From: Ruegeria arenilitoris
Lineage (GTDB): Bacteria; Pseudomonadota; Alphaproteobacteria; Rhodobacterales; Rhodobacteraceae
Reading direction: 5' to 3'
DNA length: 64,000 nt
Assembly (NCBI RefSeq): GCF_013032445.1
Contig: NZ_WQCA01000006.1
Location: 1-64,000 of the forward strand
Under the pieces are notes generated by a model, which saw only the letters and a program-made list of their open reading frames with translations, ran no database searches and was not told where the DNA came from. The translations under genes and the position numbers were made by a program. Positions within the stretch are counted from its first letter, which is position 1, and the number at the start of each line of letters is the position of its first letter. Below are positions 55,534-64,000 of the stretch, piece by piece.

Positions 55534-56205
55534 TCACGCAGCCGCACCGATCAGCCCTTCGACCACTGAATGCAGATCATCGAAGTGATGCAGCAAGGCT
55601 TCGGGCTCCAACGCGGCCATGTCATCGCCGGACGGGCCGAATGTTACCAGAACCGAGGGCACCCCAGCCGCACGCGCCGTGTTGCGGTCGGTATCTGAAT
55701 CTCCGATCAGCACACACAGATCCGGATGCCCACCCGCCCGGCGCGCGGCTTCACGCAAAGGCTCCGGGTCCGGCTTGCGCACCGGAAGCGTGTCGGCGCC
55801 GATCAGAGAGGCAAACGCATCCCGCACCCCCATCTGGGTCAGCAACTGATGGGCCAGTGCCTCAGGCTTGTTGGTGCAGATGCCCACACCGTAGCCTGCG
55901 GTCCGTAAAACCTCGACCGCGTCCAGTGCGCCGGGGTAGAACTGCGTATGGGTGTCGATGGCCTGCGAATACGCCTCGAGCAGCGTCGGATAGTAAGCGT
56001 GGACGGTCTCCTCGTCATAGGCCCCTACCCGCTTGAGCCCATGCGTTAGCATCATCCGCCCGCCCCGCAGCGCAACCGCGGCGTCTTCTTCGTGCACCAG
56101 CACATCTCCGTGTCCCATCTGGCGAAAACAGTGGTTCGCCGCGGCCAGCAAATCACCAGACGTATCGGCCAGAGTTCCGTCCAGATCGAAGATTACCGTG
56201 CGCAT
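55534..56205 (-). CDS. gph: Phosphoglycolate phosphatase-like HAD hydrolase
   Basis: ATG 56205 follows a strong AGGAGGCACA. The 223-residue protein has HAD motifs FDLDGTLADTSGD, ICTNKPE, LPVRKPDPEPL and IGDSDTDRNTARAAG with an alpha-helical cap, as in Gph. It should dephosphorylate 2-phosphoglycolate formed during DNA repair or photorespiratory-type reactions. It is divergent from glmU, with about 134 bp between the starts. Confidence 0.85.
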   Translation of the reverse strand: MRTVIFDLDGTLADTSGDLLAAANHCFRQMGHGDVLVHEEDAAVALRGGRMMLTHGLKRVGAYDEETVHAYYPTLLEAYSQAIDTHTQFYPGALDAVEVLRTAGYGVGICTNKPEALAHQLLTQMGVRDAFASLIGADTLPVRKPDPEPLREAARRAGGHPDLCVLIGDSDTDRNTARAAGVPSVLVTFGPSGDDMAALEPEALLHHFDDLHSVVEGLIGAAA

Positions 56206-56339
56206 TGTGCCTCCTGCCTCGGCGGGTTTTTGCCGTGTCGTGTTGCAAACGGCAATCTTGTTTGATGGCTGAACCGCTTGCGCCTTTGACCTCAGCGGAT
56301 AAAACGGACGGCAACAAAACACAAAGAGAAATCGATTTC

Positions 56340-57695
56340 ATGAGCATTGCCCTTGTCATCCTTGCCGCTGGAAAAGGCACCAGGATGCATTCGGATATCC
56401 CCAAAGTTCTGCATCCCATTGCCCAAACCCCCATGCTGGTTCACGCCATGCGCGCCGGGGCTAGCCTATCACCGGAACGCACTGTGATTGTAGCCGGGCA
56501 CGGTGCAGAAGCAGTTGAGAAAGTCGCAATCGCAGAGGACGAATCCGCAATCGTTGTCCGCCAGGAAGAACAACTGGGCACCGCCCATGCTGTCATGCAG
56601 GCACGCGATGCTCTGTCCGATTTCGAAGGCAATGTAATCGTTTTGTATGGCGACACACCTTTTATCGAACCCGATACCCTACAACGCATGATCGAAGCCC
56701 GCGCCTCACACGATCTGGTGATGCTGGGGTTCGACATTGCCCAAGTGCAACCCCGGTACGGCCGTCTAATTATGGATGGTGACAAGTTGGTAAAGGTCGT
56801 CGAATATAAGGAAGCCAATGAAGAACAGCGGGCTATTCGCTTCACCAATAGCGGTCTGCTGACTTGTGATGCCAAGCTGTTGTTCGATCTTATTGACCAG
56901 GTCAGCAATGAAAATGCGTCAGGTGAATTTTATCTCACTGAAATTGTAGCGATAGCCAATGCAAGAGGCCTGACAGCAACCGCTATCAAATGCGACGAAT
57001 CCGAAACTCTTGGCGTGGACTCGCGGGCTGATCTGGCTGCAGCGGATGCCGAATTTCAGAGCCGCGCCCGCGCCACTCTTTTGGAGCTTGGTGTCACACT
57101 TATGGCCCCCGAAACCGTTTATCTGGCAGCCGACACTGTCATTGGTAGAGATACGGTAATTGAACCCAATGTTGTCTTTGGCCCCGGCGTTACAATCGAA
57201 AGCGGCGCAACGATCCGGTCTTTTTCTTATTTTGAAGACTGCCACGTCAGTCGCGGTGCGATCGTAGGTCCCTTTGCCCGCCTGCGCCCAGGTGCCGAAC
57301 TGGGTGAAAACACGCGCATTGGGAATTTTGTCGAGATCAAAAATTCAGAAATCGCCGAAGGTGCCAAGGTCAATCATCTCAGCTATGTCGGTGATGCCTC
57401 GGTAGGTGCAGCCTCGAATATTGGCGCAGGCACAATTACCTGCAATTACGACGGCGTATTGAAGCACCGTACGGTCATTGGAGAGAATGTCTTTGTTGGG
57501 TCAAATACCTTGATGGTGGCACCAGTTTCTCTGGGCAATGGTGCGATGACGGCGGCGGGAACTGTTGTGACGCGCGACGTTGAACCCGATGCATTGGCCA
57601 TGGGTCGCGCACGGCAAGGCAACAAGCCGGGTTATGCAAAAAAATTGGTTGAAATGTTGAAGGCGAAAAAAGCGCGCAAAGATAAAGGAGCGTAA
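56340..57695 (+). CDS. glmU: Bifunctional UDP-GlcNAc pyrophosphorylase / GlcN-1-P acetyltransferase
   Basis: The start ATG 56340 gives 451 residues. The N-terminal uridyltransferase has ILAAGKGTRMHSDIPKVLH and QLGTAHAVMQA; the C-terminal left-handed beta-helix acetyltransferase shows hexapeptide repeats (GRDTVIEPNVVFGPGV; GAKVNHLSYVGDASVG). It makes UDP-GlcNAc for peptidoglycan and lipid A. glmS follows after 3 bp. Codon usage is somewhat AT-richer than that of upstream genes. Confidence 0.97.
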   Translation: MSIALVILAAGKGTRMHSDIPKVLHPIAQTPMLVHAMRAGASLSPERTVIVAGHGAEAVEKVAIAEDESAIVVRQEEQLGTAHAVMQARDALSDFEGNVIVLYGDTPFIEPDTLQRMIEARASHDLVMLGFDIAQVQPRYGRLIMDGDKLVKVVEYKEANEEQRAIRFTNSGLLTCDAKLLFDLIDQVSNENASGEFYLTEIVAIANARGLTATAIKCDESETLGVDSRADLAAADAEFQSRARATLLELGVTLMAPETVYLAADTVIGRDTVIEPNVVFGPGVTIESGATIRSFSYFEDCHVSRGAIVGPFARLRPGAELGENTRIGNFVEIKNSEIAEGAKVNHLSYVGDASVGAASNIGAGTITCNYDGVLKHRTVIGENVFVGSNTLMVAPVSLGNGAMTAAGTVVTRDVEPDALAMGRARQGNKPGYAKKLVEMLKAKKARKDKGA

Positions 57696-57698
57696 TTC

Positions 57699-59519
57699 AT
57701 GTGTGGTATTGTAGGTGTACTGGGACAGCATGAAGCCGCCCCAATTCTGGTCGAGGCTTTGAAACGACTGGAATATCGCGGGTATGACAGCGCTGGCATC
57801 GCGACCATTGACAATGGTGCTCTAGGGCGACGCCGGGCCGTAGGCAAACTGGTGAATCTAAGCGATCTTCTGGTACATAACCCGCTGCGCGGAAAGTCCG
57901 GGATCGGGCACACTCGTTGGGCAACCCACGGCGCACCCTCGGTCACGAACGCACACCCTCACAAAGCTGGCCCTGTGGCAGTCGTACATAACGGCATCGT
58001 CGAGAATTACCGCGAGTTGCGGGCGGAACTGGCTGAACACGGCGTTGATTTCGTTACTGAAACGGACACCGAAACCGTGGCTTTGATGGCCGAGCACTAC
58101 CTTAACAGTGGATTTTCATCTGTAGACGCAGCTTTTAAGACAATCGACCGCCTCCAGGGCGCCTTTGCGCTTGCCTTTCTTTTCGATGGAGAGGACGACC
58201 TGATTGTTGCTGCCCGCAAAGGTTCACCTCTGGCCATCGGGCATGGGGATGGCGAGATGTTCGTGGGCTCGGACGCGATTGCTCTGGCACCGCTGACTGA
58301 CCGCATAACCTATCTTGAAGAAGGCGACCGGGCGGTGCTGACCCGCACGTCGCTGGAAATCCGCAACGAGGCCGGAGAGTTGGCCAACCGTGAAACCCGC
58401 AAGATCAAACTGGATCAGACGCGGGCCGACAAGGGCGGTCACAAGCACTTCATGGCCAAGGAGATTGCCGAGCAACCCGTGGTGGTGGCCGAAGCGATCC
58501 GGTCCTACCTGCCTACCGGTGCGAGCAAAGTCGTCCTGCCAGGTGAGTTGGACTTCGCCAATCTTGACCGCCTGACCATGGTTGCTTGTGGCACCGCCTT
58601 TTATGCCTGTCTGACCGCAAAATACTGGTTCGAACAACTGGCTAAGATTCCCGTCGAAGTCGATATCGCCAGCGAGTTCCGCTATCGCGAACCTCCGATC
58701 CCCGACCGCACAGCAGCATTGTTCGTCAGCCAGTCGGGCGAAACCGCGGATACGCTGGCCGCTCTGCGCTATTGCGAGGGCAAAGCTGACAAAATCGTAT
58801 CAGTTGTCAATGTTCCTGAAAGCTCGATCGCGCGGGAAAGCGATCTGGCTCTGCCGATCCACGCCGGGGTTGAGATCGGTGTGGCTTCGACTAAGGCCTT
58901 CACCTGCCAGCTGAGCGTTTTGCTGATGCTGGCACTCAAGGCCGCAGCGGACCGGGGAACCATGACCGACGAAGAACTGGCCGATCACTCAGCTGCGCTG
59001 CGCGGGCTGCCGACGGCCCTCAACGCTGCGCTAGATCAGAACCGGGCCATCAAGAAATCCGCCCAACGCCTGTCTGAGGCGCGCGACGTGCTGTTTCTGG
59101 GCCGCGGCCTGATGTACCCGCTGGCCATGGAAGGTGCGCTGAAACTCAAGGAAATCAGCTATATCCACGCCGAAGGTTATGCATCAGGCGAACTAAAACA
59201 CGGCCCCATAGCCTTGATCGACAAGCATATGCCCGTGATCGTCATGGCCCCACGCGATGCGGTTTTCGACAAGACCGTTTCGAACATGCAAGAGGTGATG
59301 GCACGCAAGGGCAAGGTCATTCTGGTTTCGGACGATGAAGGCATTGCCGACGCCAAAGACGGTGTCTGGAGCACGATCCGAATGCCCCACATCCACGCCA
59401 GCCTTGCCCCGATCCTTTATTCGGTTCCAGCGCAGTTGCTGGCCTATCATACGGCGGTGGCCAAGGGCACGGATGTGGACCAGCCACGCAATCTGGCGAA
59501 ATCCGTCACGGTGGAGTGA
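57699..59519 (+). CDS. glmS: Glutamine--fructose-6-phosphate aminotransferase
   Basis: This 606-residue enzyme starts with MCGIVGVLG, whose Cys2 is the glutaminase nucleophile, and has RWATHGAPS, then two SIS isomerase domains (SQSGETADTLAALRYCEG; GRGLMYPLAMEGALKLKEISYIHAEGYASGELKHGP) and the C-terminal KSVTVE. It makes glucosamine-6-phosphate, feeding glmM and GlmU. No glmS ribozyme-like structure is expected in this group and none was seen. Confidence 0.98.
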   Translation: MCGIVGVLGQHEAAPILVEALKRLEYRGYDSAGIATIDNGALGRRRAVGKLVNLSDLLVHNPLRGKSGIGHTRWATHGAPSVTNAHPHKAGPVAVVHNGIVENYRELRAELAEHGVDFVTETDTETVALMAEHYLNSGFSSVDAAFKTIDRLQGAFALAFLFDGEDDLIVAARKGSPLAIGHGDGEMFVGSDAIALAPLTDRITYLEEGDRAVLTRTSLEIRNEAGELANRETRKIKLDQTRADKGGHKHFMAKEIAEQPVVVAEAIRSYLPTGASKVVLPGELDFANLDRLTMVACGTAFYACLTAKYWFEQLAKIPVEVDIASEFRYREPPIPDRTAALFVSQSGETADTLAALRYCEGKADKIVSVVNVPESSIARESDLALPIHAGVEIGVASTKAFTCQLSVLLMLALKAAADRGTMTDEELADHSAALRGLPTALNAALDQNRAIKKSAQRLSEARDVLFLGRGLMYPLAMEGALKLKEISYIHAEGYASGELKHGPIALIDKHMPVIVMAPRDAVFDKTVSNMQEVMARKGKVILVSDDEGIADAKDGVWSTIRMPHIHASLAPILYSVPAQLLAYHTAVAKGTDVDQPRNLAKSVTVE

Positions 59520-59522
59520 AGC

Positions 59523-60062
59523 ATGGCCAAGCAATTCCCAGAACTGGATGAAACCCAGCGCAAGTTCATCGCAGATCAGCACATCTTCTTCGTCGGCACT
59601 GCGGCACTTGACGGGCGGGTGAACATTTCGCCCAAGGGAATGGATTCGCTGCGTGTTCTGGGACCGAACAGGATTGTTTGGATGAACCTGACCGGCAGCG
59701 GAAATGAAACCGCTGGTCATTTGCTGGAAACCAATCGCATGACGCTGATGTGGTGCTCCTTCACCACCCGCCCTCTGATCCTGCGCACCTATGGGACCGC
59801 GCGCACGTTGCACGTGGGGGACGCGGGCTGGGATGAGCTGGCCGATCTATTCCCAGACCACCGCAGCGCGCGACAGATCTATGACCTGGAGATTGATCTG
59901 GTTCAGACCTCTTGCGGCTATGCGGTGCCGTTCATGGAGTATCAGTCCGATCGGGACACCATGCAGAAATGGGTGGACGGCAAGTCGGACGACGATATCC
60001 GCGCCTATTGGGTGGAAAAGAACCAGCAGACCATCGACGGCAAACCAACCCGCGCCGACTAG
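59523..60062 (+). CDS. Pyridoxamine-phosphate-oxidase-fold (FMN-binding split barrel) protein
   Basis: This 179-residue protein has the split-barrel signature FFVGTAALDGRVNISPKGMDSLRVLG, then WMNLTGSGNETAGHLLE and LRTYGTARTLH. It resembles flavin- or F420/heme-type PPOX-fold proteins rather than true PdxH. Substrate and cofactor unknown. It starts 3 bp after glmS and 4 bp before the AlkD-like gene. Confidence 0.87.
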   Translation: MAKQFPELDETQRKFIADQHIFFVGTAALDGRVNISPKGMDSLRVLGPNRIVWMNLTGSGNETAGHLLETNRMTLMWCSFTTRPLILRTYGTARTLHVGDAGWDELADLFPDHRSARQIYDLEIDLVQTSCGYAVPFMEYQSDRDTMQKWVDGKSDDDIRAYWVEKNQQTIDGKPTRAD

Positions 60063-60066
60063 TACG

Positions 60067-60753
60067 ATGTTGAGCACCTATTTGGAACAGATCAAGGCGC
60101 ATGCGGATGCCGAGCGCGCTGAGCAGATGGCGGCTTATCACAAGGCCGATCGTCCTTATCTGGGCGTCGGAAATCCGATGTTGAATGACCTGACCAAAGC
60201 CTGGCGTCAGGAACTGGACGTGGCTGCGCGCGTGGAACTTGCAGATGCACTCTGGCAGACCAACATCCACGAGGGCCGTCTGGCCGCAGCCAAACTGCTG
60301 ACACAGGCCCGCATTCGCCCCGATGACGCGGTCTGGGAACTATTGCAAAGCTGGCTGCCGGATTTCGATGCATGGGCGGTGGCCGATCACGCCTGCATGG
60401 CTATGCAGAAACGCCTGTCCGCCGATCCGTCCCGGCTGGATCAGGTCGAAGTCTGGACGACGTCCGATGACATGTGGGCGCGACGCGGGGTACTGGTGGC
60501 CACGCTCCCGTGGACGAAACAGAACCACCCCAAACCCGACGATCTGGCGCGGCGCGACCGTATCCTTGGCTGGGCGGCGGGCTATGTCCCTGACCGCGAT
60601 TGGTTCATCCAAAAGGCCATTGCATGGTGGCTGCGTGAATTGTCGAAACACGACCCGGATCGCGTGATTTCCTTTCTGGCCTCACACGGCGAGGCATTGA
60701 AACCCTTTGCCCGACGCGAAGCCGGGAAATACCTGAAAGATCAGTTGGAATAG
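60067..60753 (+). CDS. AlkD-like DNA alkylation repair protein
   Basis: This 228-residue all-helical HEAT-like protein has [35 protein letters not shown] and the AlkD-type [15 protein letters not shown] segment. AlkD glycosylases remove N3/N7-alkylpurines without base flipping; activity here is inferred. Its last 13 bp overlap the end of the convergent lipoprotein gene. Confidence 0.88.
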   Translation: MLSTYLEQIKAHADAERAEQMAAYHKADRPYLGVGNPMLNDLTKAWRQELDVAARVELADALWQTNIHEGRLAAAKLLTQARIRPDDAVWELLQSWLPDFDAWAVADHACMAMQKRLSADPSRLDQVEVWTTSDDMWARRGVLVATLPWTKQNHPKPDDLARRDRILGWAAGYVPDRDWFIQKAIAWWLRELSKHDPDRVISFLASHGEALKPFARREAGKYLKDQLE

Positions 60754-61157
60754 ACCTCAAGCTCAACCAACTCGTCGAACGGCAACAACAAGGCTCGCAT
60801 TGCGTCCAGCGACAATCGGCTGCCGCCACCCTCCGGCCCCGGCGCGGGAACCAAGGTAATATAAGCCTGCGATCCGGTTTTCGGCACAACCACGCGACCG
60901 GTGAATTCGGTATCAACCAGCGGCGTCTGCAGCCAACGGCCCGGCGTCGTCGGGTCACCCAACCCGGCAATGGTGGTCTTTGCCCCGACCCAACCGGCGG
61001 CAGTGGCCGGCAAGGGTTCCGACTCAACCGGCGTTTCGACCACAACCTCTTCGGCCTCGGCGGGCTTTTCGTCACCCCCAAACACACGGTCTGTCGTCGA
61101 TCGTACGGTGTCGCATCCCGCGACCAGAACGCACAAAGTCAAAAGCGTATATCTCAT
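60741..61157 (-). CDS. Putative lipoprotein of unknown function
   Basis: This 138-residue protein begins [16 protein letters not shown] with lipobox LVAGC, so the Cys should be lipidated. An acidic spacer ([14 protein letters not shown]) leads to a compact domain [36 protein letters not shown] and [16 protein letters not shown]. Relatives in Rhodobacterales are sometimes mislabelled as D-galactarate dehydratase; nothing here supports an enzyme. It converges with the AlkD-like gene and is divergent from moaA. Confidence 0.8.
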   Translation of the reverse strand: MRYTLLTLCVLVAGCDTVRSTTDRVFGGDEKPAEAEEVVVETPVESEPLPATAAGWVGAKTTIAGLGDPTTPGRWLQTPLVDTEFTGRVVVPKTGSQAYITLVPAPGPEGGGSRLSLDAMRALLLPFDELVELEVYSN

Positions 61158-61247
61158 GGCGACAGCCTACCGCCCTGCGCGCATCTGTACCAGCGCAAAG
61201 GAAACTTCGCCCTTGTCGCAGACATGTCCCGGCTTTACCTATATCGC

Positions 61248-62255
61248 ATGACTGCTCCGCTTATCGACCCGTTCGCCCGTGCGATTACCTATCTCCGCGT
61301 ATCCGTCACGGACCGCTGCGATTTCCGCTGTGTGTACTGCATGTCCGAGGACATGAAGTTCCTGCCGAAGAAAGACCTGCTGACGCTGGAAGAGCTGGAC
61401 CGGATGTGCACCACCTTCGTGAAAATGGGTGTTGAGAAACTGCGCATCACCGGTGGCGAACCCCTTGTACGCCGCAATATCATGACTTTTTTCAACAGCA
61501 TGACCCGGCATCTGGACAGCGGCGCGTTGAAAGAGCTGACGCTGACCACCAACGGCTCGCAGCTGCACCGCTTTGCCGATGATCTCTATGCAGCGGGCGT
61601 GCGGCGGGTGAATATCTCGCTGGATACGCTGGACGAAGATAAATTTGCCCAGATCACCCGCTGGGGTCGCCTGAATCAGGTATTGAACGGCATTGATGCT
61701 GCACAAAAGGCCGGGTTGCGGATCAAGATCAACGCGGTGGCCCTGAAGGGCTTCAACGAAGAAGAACTGCCCGCCATCACAAAATGGTGTGCCGAACGTG
61801 ACATGGATCTGACCTGGATCGAGGTCATGCCCATGGGCGATATCGGCAACGAGGATCGGTTGGACCAATACTGGTCGCTGAAAGACGTGCGTAAGGAATA
61901 CGAAAACCACTATTCCGTGACCGATCTGGCCGAGCGCACCGGTGGCCCCGCACGTTATGTACGGCTGGAGGAGACCGGCCAAAAAATCGGTTTCATCACG
62001 CCGCTGTCGCATAACTTCTGCGAAAGCTGCAATCGCGTGCGCCTGACTTGCACCGGTGAGTTGTTCATGTGCCTCGGCCAAGAGGACATGGCCGACTTGC
62101 GCGGCGCTCTGCGTGATCATCCCGACACCGAGCAACCGCTCGAAGACGCAATCCGCGCGGCGATCAACCTCAAGCCCAAGGGCCATGATTTCGACTATTC
62201 CCGTCAGGCGGTTGATGGCCAGATGAGCCGTCACATGAGCCACACGGGCGGCTGA
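61248..62255 (+). CDS. moaA: GTP 3',8-cyclase (molybdenum cofactor)
   Basis: ATG 61248 opens the conserved [19 protein letters not shown] start (335 residues). The radical-SAM motif CDFRCVYCM binds one 4Fe-4S cluster and the C-terminal [18 protein letters not shown] a second. The protein ends in SHTGG, the Gly-Gly tail needed for activity. It converts GTP to cyclic dehydro-GTP in molybdopterin synthesis. waaA starts 1 bp after its stop. Confidence 0.97.
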   Translation: MTAPLIDPFARAITYLRVSVTDRCDFRCVYCMSEDMKFLPKKDLLTLEELDRMCTTFVKMGVEKLRITGGEPLVRRNIMTFFNSMTRHLDSGALKELTLTTNGSQLHRFADDLYAAGVRRVNISLDTLDEDKFAQITRWGRLNQVLNGIDAAQKAGLRIKINAVALKGFNEEELPAITKWCAERDMDLTWIEVMPMGDIGNEDRLDQYWSLKDVRKEYENHYSVTDLAERTGGPARYVRLEETGQKIGFITPLSHNFCESCNRVRLTCTGELFMCLGQEDMADLRGALRDHPDTEQPLEDAIRAAINLKPKGHDFDYSRQAVDGQMSRHMSHTGG

Positions 62256-62256
62256 C

Positions 62257-63579
62257 ATGCCGGATCAACCGGGTCGGTCGACACTGCTCTATCACCTGTA
62301 TTGCGGCCTGACCGCCGTTGCTGGTCCGCTCGTCTGGCGCACGGTGCGAAAAAAGCTGCAGGCCGCCGATGTACCCGCAATCCGACAGCAAGAACGCCTA
62401 GGCCACGCCAGCCTGCCCCGCCCCGACGGTCGTCTAATCTGGTTCCACGCAGCCAGTGTCGGCGAAACCTTGTCGGTGATTAGCCTGATCAAACGGCTAG
62501 GCGAGAGTCTACCCGATGCCGAGTTTCTGATTACCTCGGGCACCCCCACCTCGGCCGCACTGATCGAAAAGCGCATGCCGCCCCGCGCGCGCCACCAATA
62601 CCCGCCCCTCGACATGCCCGGCCCTGTCCGGCGATTTCTGGCTCATTGGCGCCCCGATGCCGGTATCTTTGTCGAAAGCGAAATCTGGCCGCGCCTGATC
62701 GTCGAAGGCGCGACCCGTGGCATCCCGCTGGCCCTGCTCAACGCCCGCCTTTCGGACAAATCCGTTGAAGGTTGGAAGAAACGCCCCGACACGGCACGCT
62801 TCATTCTCGACCACTTCCGCTTGTTCCTGACGCAGAACGACAAGACGGCCAGAAACCTGATCGACATGGGCGCACGCGTGGAAAGAGTTCAGCCCGGCAC
62901 GAACCTGAAGGCAATGTCCGACCCGCTGCCCGTGGATGAGCCCACGCTATCGGACATCCGCGCACAGATCGGAGATCGCCCCGTCTGGATCGCCAGTTCC
63001 ACCCATGCGGGGGAAGAGGAAATCGTTCTGGCAGCTCATGCGGAATTGCTCAAACGCTGGCCCAATCTGCTGTTGCTTTTGATCCCCCGCCACCCCGAGC
63101 GCCGCAAAGACGTGGTCGCGCTGATTGAGCAAGCTGGACAAAACGCAGCGCTCCGGTCAACCGGAGATCAGATCGCCGAAGAAACACAAATCTACGTGGC
63201 GGACACTTTGGGCGAGACCGGCACCTGGTACGCCCTCTGTCCCGTCGTGTTTCTGGGCGGTTCCTTAAAAGAGATCGGCGGCCATAACCCGTTCGAACCT
63301 GCCCAAGCCGGAGCCGCCGTGATCACTGGCACGGGCTATTTCAACTTTGCTGAAACCTTTGCCCCGCTGATCGAATCCGGAGGAGCGCTGCAAGTCCAAT
63401 CCGCCGAAGACCTGACCGCCGCCGTAGCAACCTGGCTGTCGGACCAAAACGCCTTGGATACAGCACGCAAAGCCGCAAAATCCTGCGTGAACACGCAAAA
63501 ATCCGCGCTGGATGCAATCGTCGAAACGCTCTGCAGCCAACTCAGCCTGTCTGACCGAGATCCAACTTCATCTGGCTAA
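62257..63579 (+). CDS. waaA: 3-deoxy-D-manno-octulosonic acid (Kdo) transferase
   Basis: This 440-residue glycosyltransferase has an N-terminal hydrophobic anchor region (LYHLYCGLTAVAGPLVW), WFHAASVGETLSV, LITSGTPTSAALIEKR, FVESEIWPRLI, NARLSDKSVEGWKK, then the C-terminal ASSTHAGEEEIVLAAH, PRHPERR, and VFLGGSLKEIGGHNPFEPAQAGAAVITG, typical of WaaA. It adds Kdo to lipid A on the inner membrane. Pairing with moaA in one transcript is positional only. Confidence 0.96.
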   Translation: MPDQPGRSTLLYHLYCGLTAVAGPLVWRTVRKKLQAADVPAIRQQERLGHASLPRPDGRLIWFHAASVGETLSVISLIKRLGESLPDAEFLITSGTPTSAALIEKRMPPRARHQYPPLDMPGPVRRFLAHWRPDAGIFVESEIWPRLIVEGATRGIPLALLNARLSDKSVEGWKKRPDTARFILDHFRLFLTQNDKTARNLIDMGARVERVQPGTNLKAMSDPLPVDEPTLSDIRAQIGDRPVWIASSTHAGEEEIVLAAHAELLKRWPNLLLLLIPRHPERRKDVVALIEQAGQNAALRSTGDQIAEETQIYVADTLGETGTWYALCPVVFLGGSLKEIGGHNPFEPAQAGAAVITGTGYFNFAETFAPLIESGGALQVQSAEDLTAAVATWLSDQNALDTARKAAKSCVNTQKSALDAIVETLCSQLSLSDRDPTSSG

Positions 63580-63593
63580 AAATATCCTGGGGT

Positions 63594-63612
63594 GCGGGGG
63601 CAGAGCCCCCGC
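63594..63612. repeat. Perfect GC palindrome, possible bidirectional terminator or dispersed repeat
   Basis: GCGGGGGC (63594-63601) and GCCCCCGC (63605-63612) form a perfect 8-bp stem around AGA in the 41-bp gap between the convergent waaA and M20 genes. There is no T-tract on either side, so it is not a classic terminator. From memory, GC-rich GGGGGC-AGA-GCCCCC hairpins recur between genes in Roseobacters, which would make it a dispersed repeat; no second copy was found in this window. Confidence 0.55.
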
Positions 63613-63620
63613 CCTGTCCG

Positions 63621-64000
63621 TCAAGCCGCAGGCATCCGCTGCTCAACAATTTCTGCCCACCAACTGCACCCAGCCGGAATAGCCTCGTCGTTGAAATTGT
63701 ATTCGGGATGATGCACCGCCGCCGTGTCGCCATTGCCGACCAGAATATACGCACCGGGACGTTCTTCGAGCATAAAGGCAAAATCCTCGCCCCCCATGAT
63801 CAACGGCGCCTCATCGCAACTGCCCGATACGGAGCGTGCCACATCAGCGGCGAAATCGGTCTGCGCGTCACTGTTCACCATCACCGGATAGCCTCGGTAA
63901 TATGTCACCTCGGCGGCCCCACCAAATGTCGCAGCCACACCGTTGCAAATCTCCTTGATGCGTTTCTCTGCCAGATCGCGCATCTCTCGGCTCATCGTGC
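63621..64000 (-). CDS. M20-family amidohydrolase, N-terminus beyond window edge
   Basis: The frame stays open to the right edge, so only the C-terminal about 126 residues are seen; an internal ATG at 63995 is not taken as the start. The part seen includes MGGEDFAFMLEERPGAYILVGNG and HHPEYNFNDEAIPAGCSWWAEI, which carries the conserved HxPxYdFND metal-site motif of hippurate hydrolase/aminoacylase-like M20 peptidases. It should hydrolyse an N-acyl amino acid with zinc or similar metal. It converges with waaA. Confidence 0.92.
   Translation of the reverse strand, partial: TMSREMRDLAEKRIKEICNGVAATFGGAAEVTYYRGYPVMVNSDAQTDFAADVARSVSGSCDEAPLIMGGEDFAFMLEERPGAYILVGNGDTAAVHHPEYNFNDEAIPAGCSWWAEIVEQRMPAA

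Overview
The window looks like about 64 kb of chromosome from a marine alphaproteobacterium of the order Rhodobacterales (Roseobacter group, Ruegeria/Phaeobacter-like). The support is a high-GC genome, a 14-gene nuo operon interrupted by small genes typical of this order (DUF5333, DUF5337, MAPEG, carboxymuconolactone decarboxylase-like), RNase J with coaX and birA just after nuoN, a non-pyrrolysine MttB-family methyltransferase and a leucine-degradation cluster. This placement is inferred from gene content and protein resemblance, not from a search.

Layout. 1-6.06 kb is one end of a mobile element or prophage. A leftward module (terminase large subunit running off the edge, DUF5681 protein, ParB/methyltransferase fusion) is divergent from a rightward, start/stop-overlapping trio (DUF3489, DUF2924, large serine-recombinase-like protein). 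The recombinase has Cys where the nucleophilic Ser is expected and is followed by an array of TTCCCTG repeats. 6.2-14.1 kb is core chromosome: tRNA-Ser(TGA), a SPOR lipoprotein with a D,D-carboxypeptidase, then tmk-holB-tatD-metallo-hydrolase, an AEC permease and a CbiX-like protein. 14.2-22.0 kb is signalling: a diguanylate cyclase coupled to an H-NOX-fold protein lacking its heme ligand, an MttB homologue, a second diguanylate cyclase with a degenerate receiver, and an operon of EF-hand protein, ECF sigma factor, putative anti-sigma factor and CnrX/CpxP-like sensor. 22.2-26.5 kb holds DUF983, Nudix, rnj, coaX and birA.

26.5-43.9 kb is the complete leftward nuo operon (nuoA to nuoN) for respiratory complex I, with seven clear extra genes and one doubtful one between the subunits. 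Two of the clear ones are tiny membrane proteins (41 and 58 residues) between nuoC and nuoD. NuoE has a long C-terminal extension and NuoL a histidine-rich insert. 44.1-54.1 kb encodes leucine/isovalerate catabolism: isovaleryl-CoA dehydrogenase, an acyl-CoA ligase, methylcrotonyl-CoA carboxylase, methylglutaconyl-CoA hydratase and HMG-CoA lyase, giving acetyl-CoA and acetoacetate. An unrecognised, AT-richer gene sits inside it with overlapping codons on both sides. A divergent OmpW-family gene carries an FNR-type box.

54.3-64 kb holds a DegT-type aminotransferase, phosphoglycolate phosphatase, glmU-glmS (UDP-GlcNAc supply), a flavin/PPOX-fold protein, an AlkD-like protein, a lipoprotein, moaA, the Kdo transferase waaA and the end of an M20 amidohydrolase. 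No CRISPR array, rRNA or complete insertion sequence was seen.

The best candidates for something new are the Cys-for-Ser recombinase with its adjacent repeat array, the heme-ligand-less H-NOX/cyclase pair, the sigma/anti-sigma/sensor/EF-hand operon, the undescribed small proteins in the nuo operon, and the foreign-looking gene in the leucine operon.
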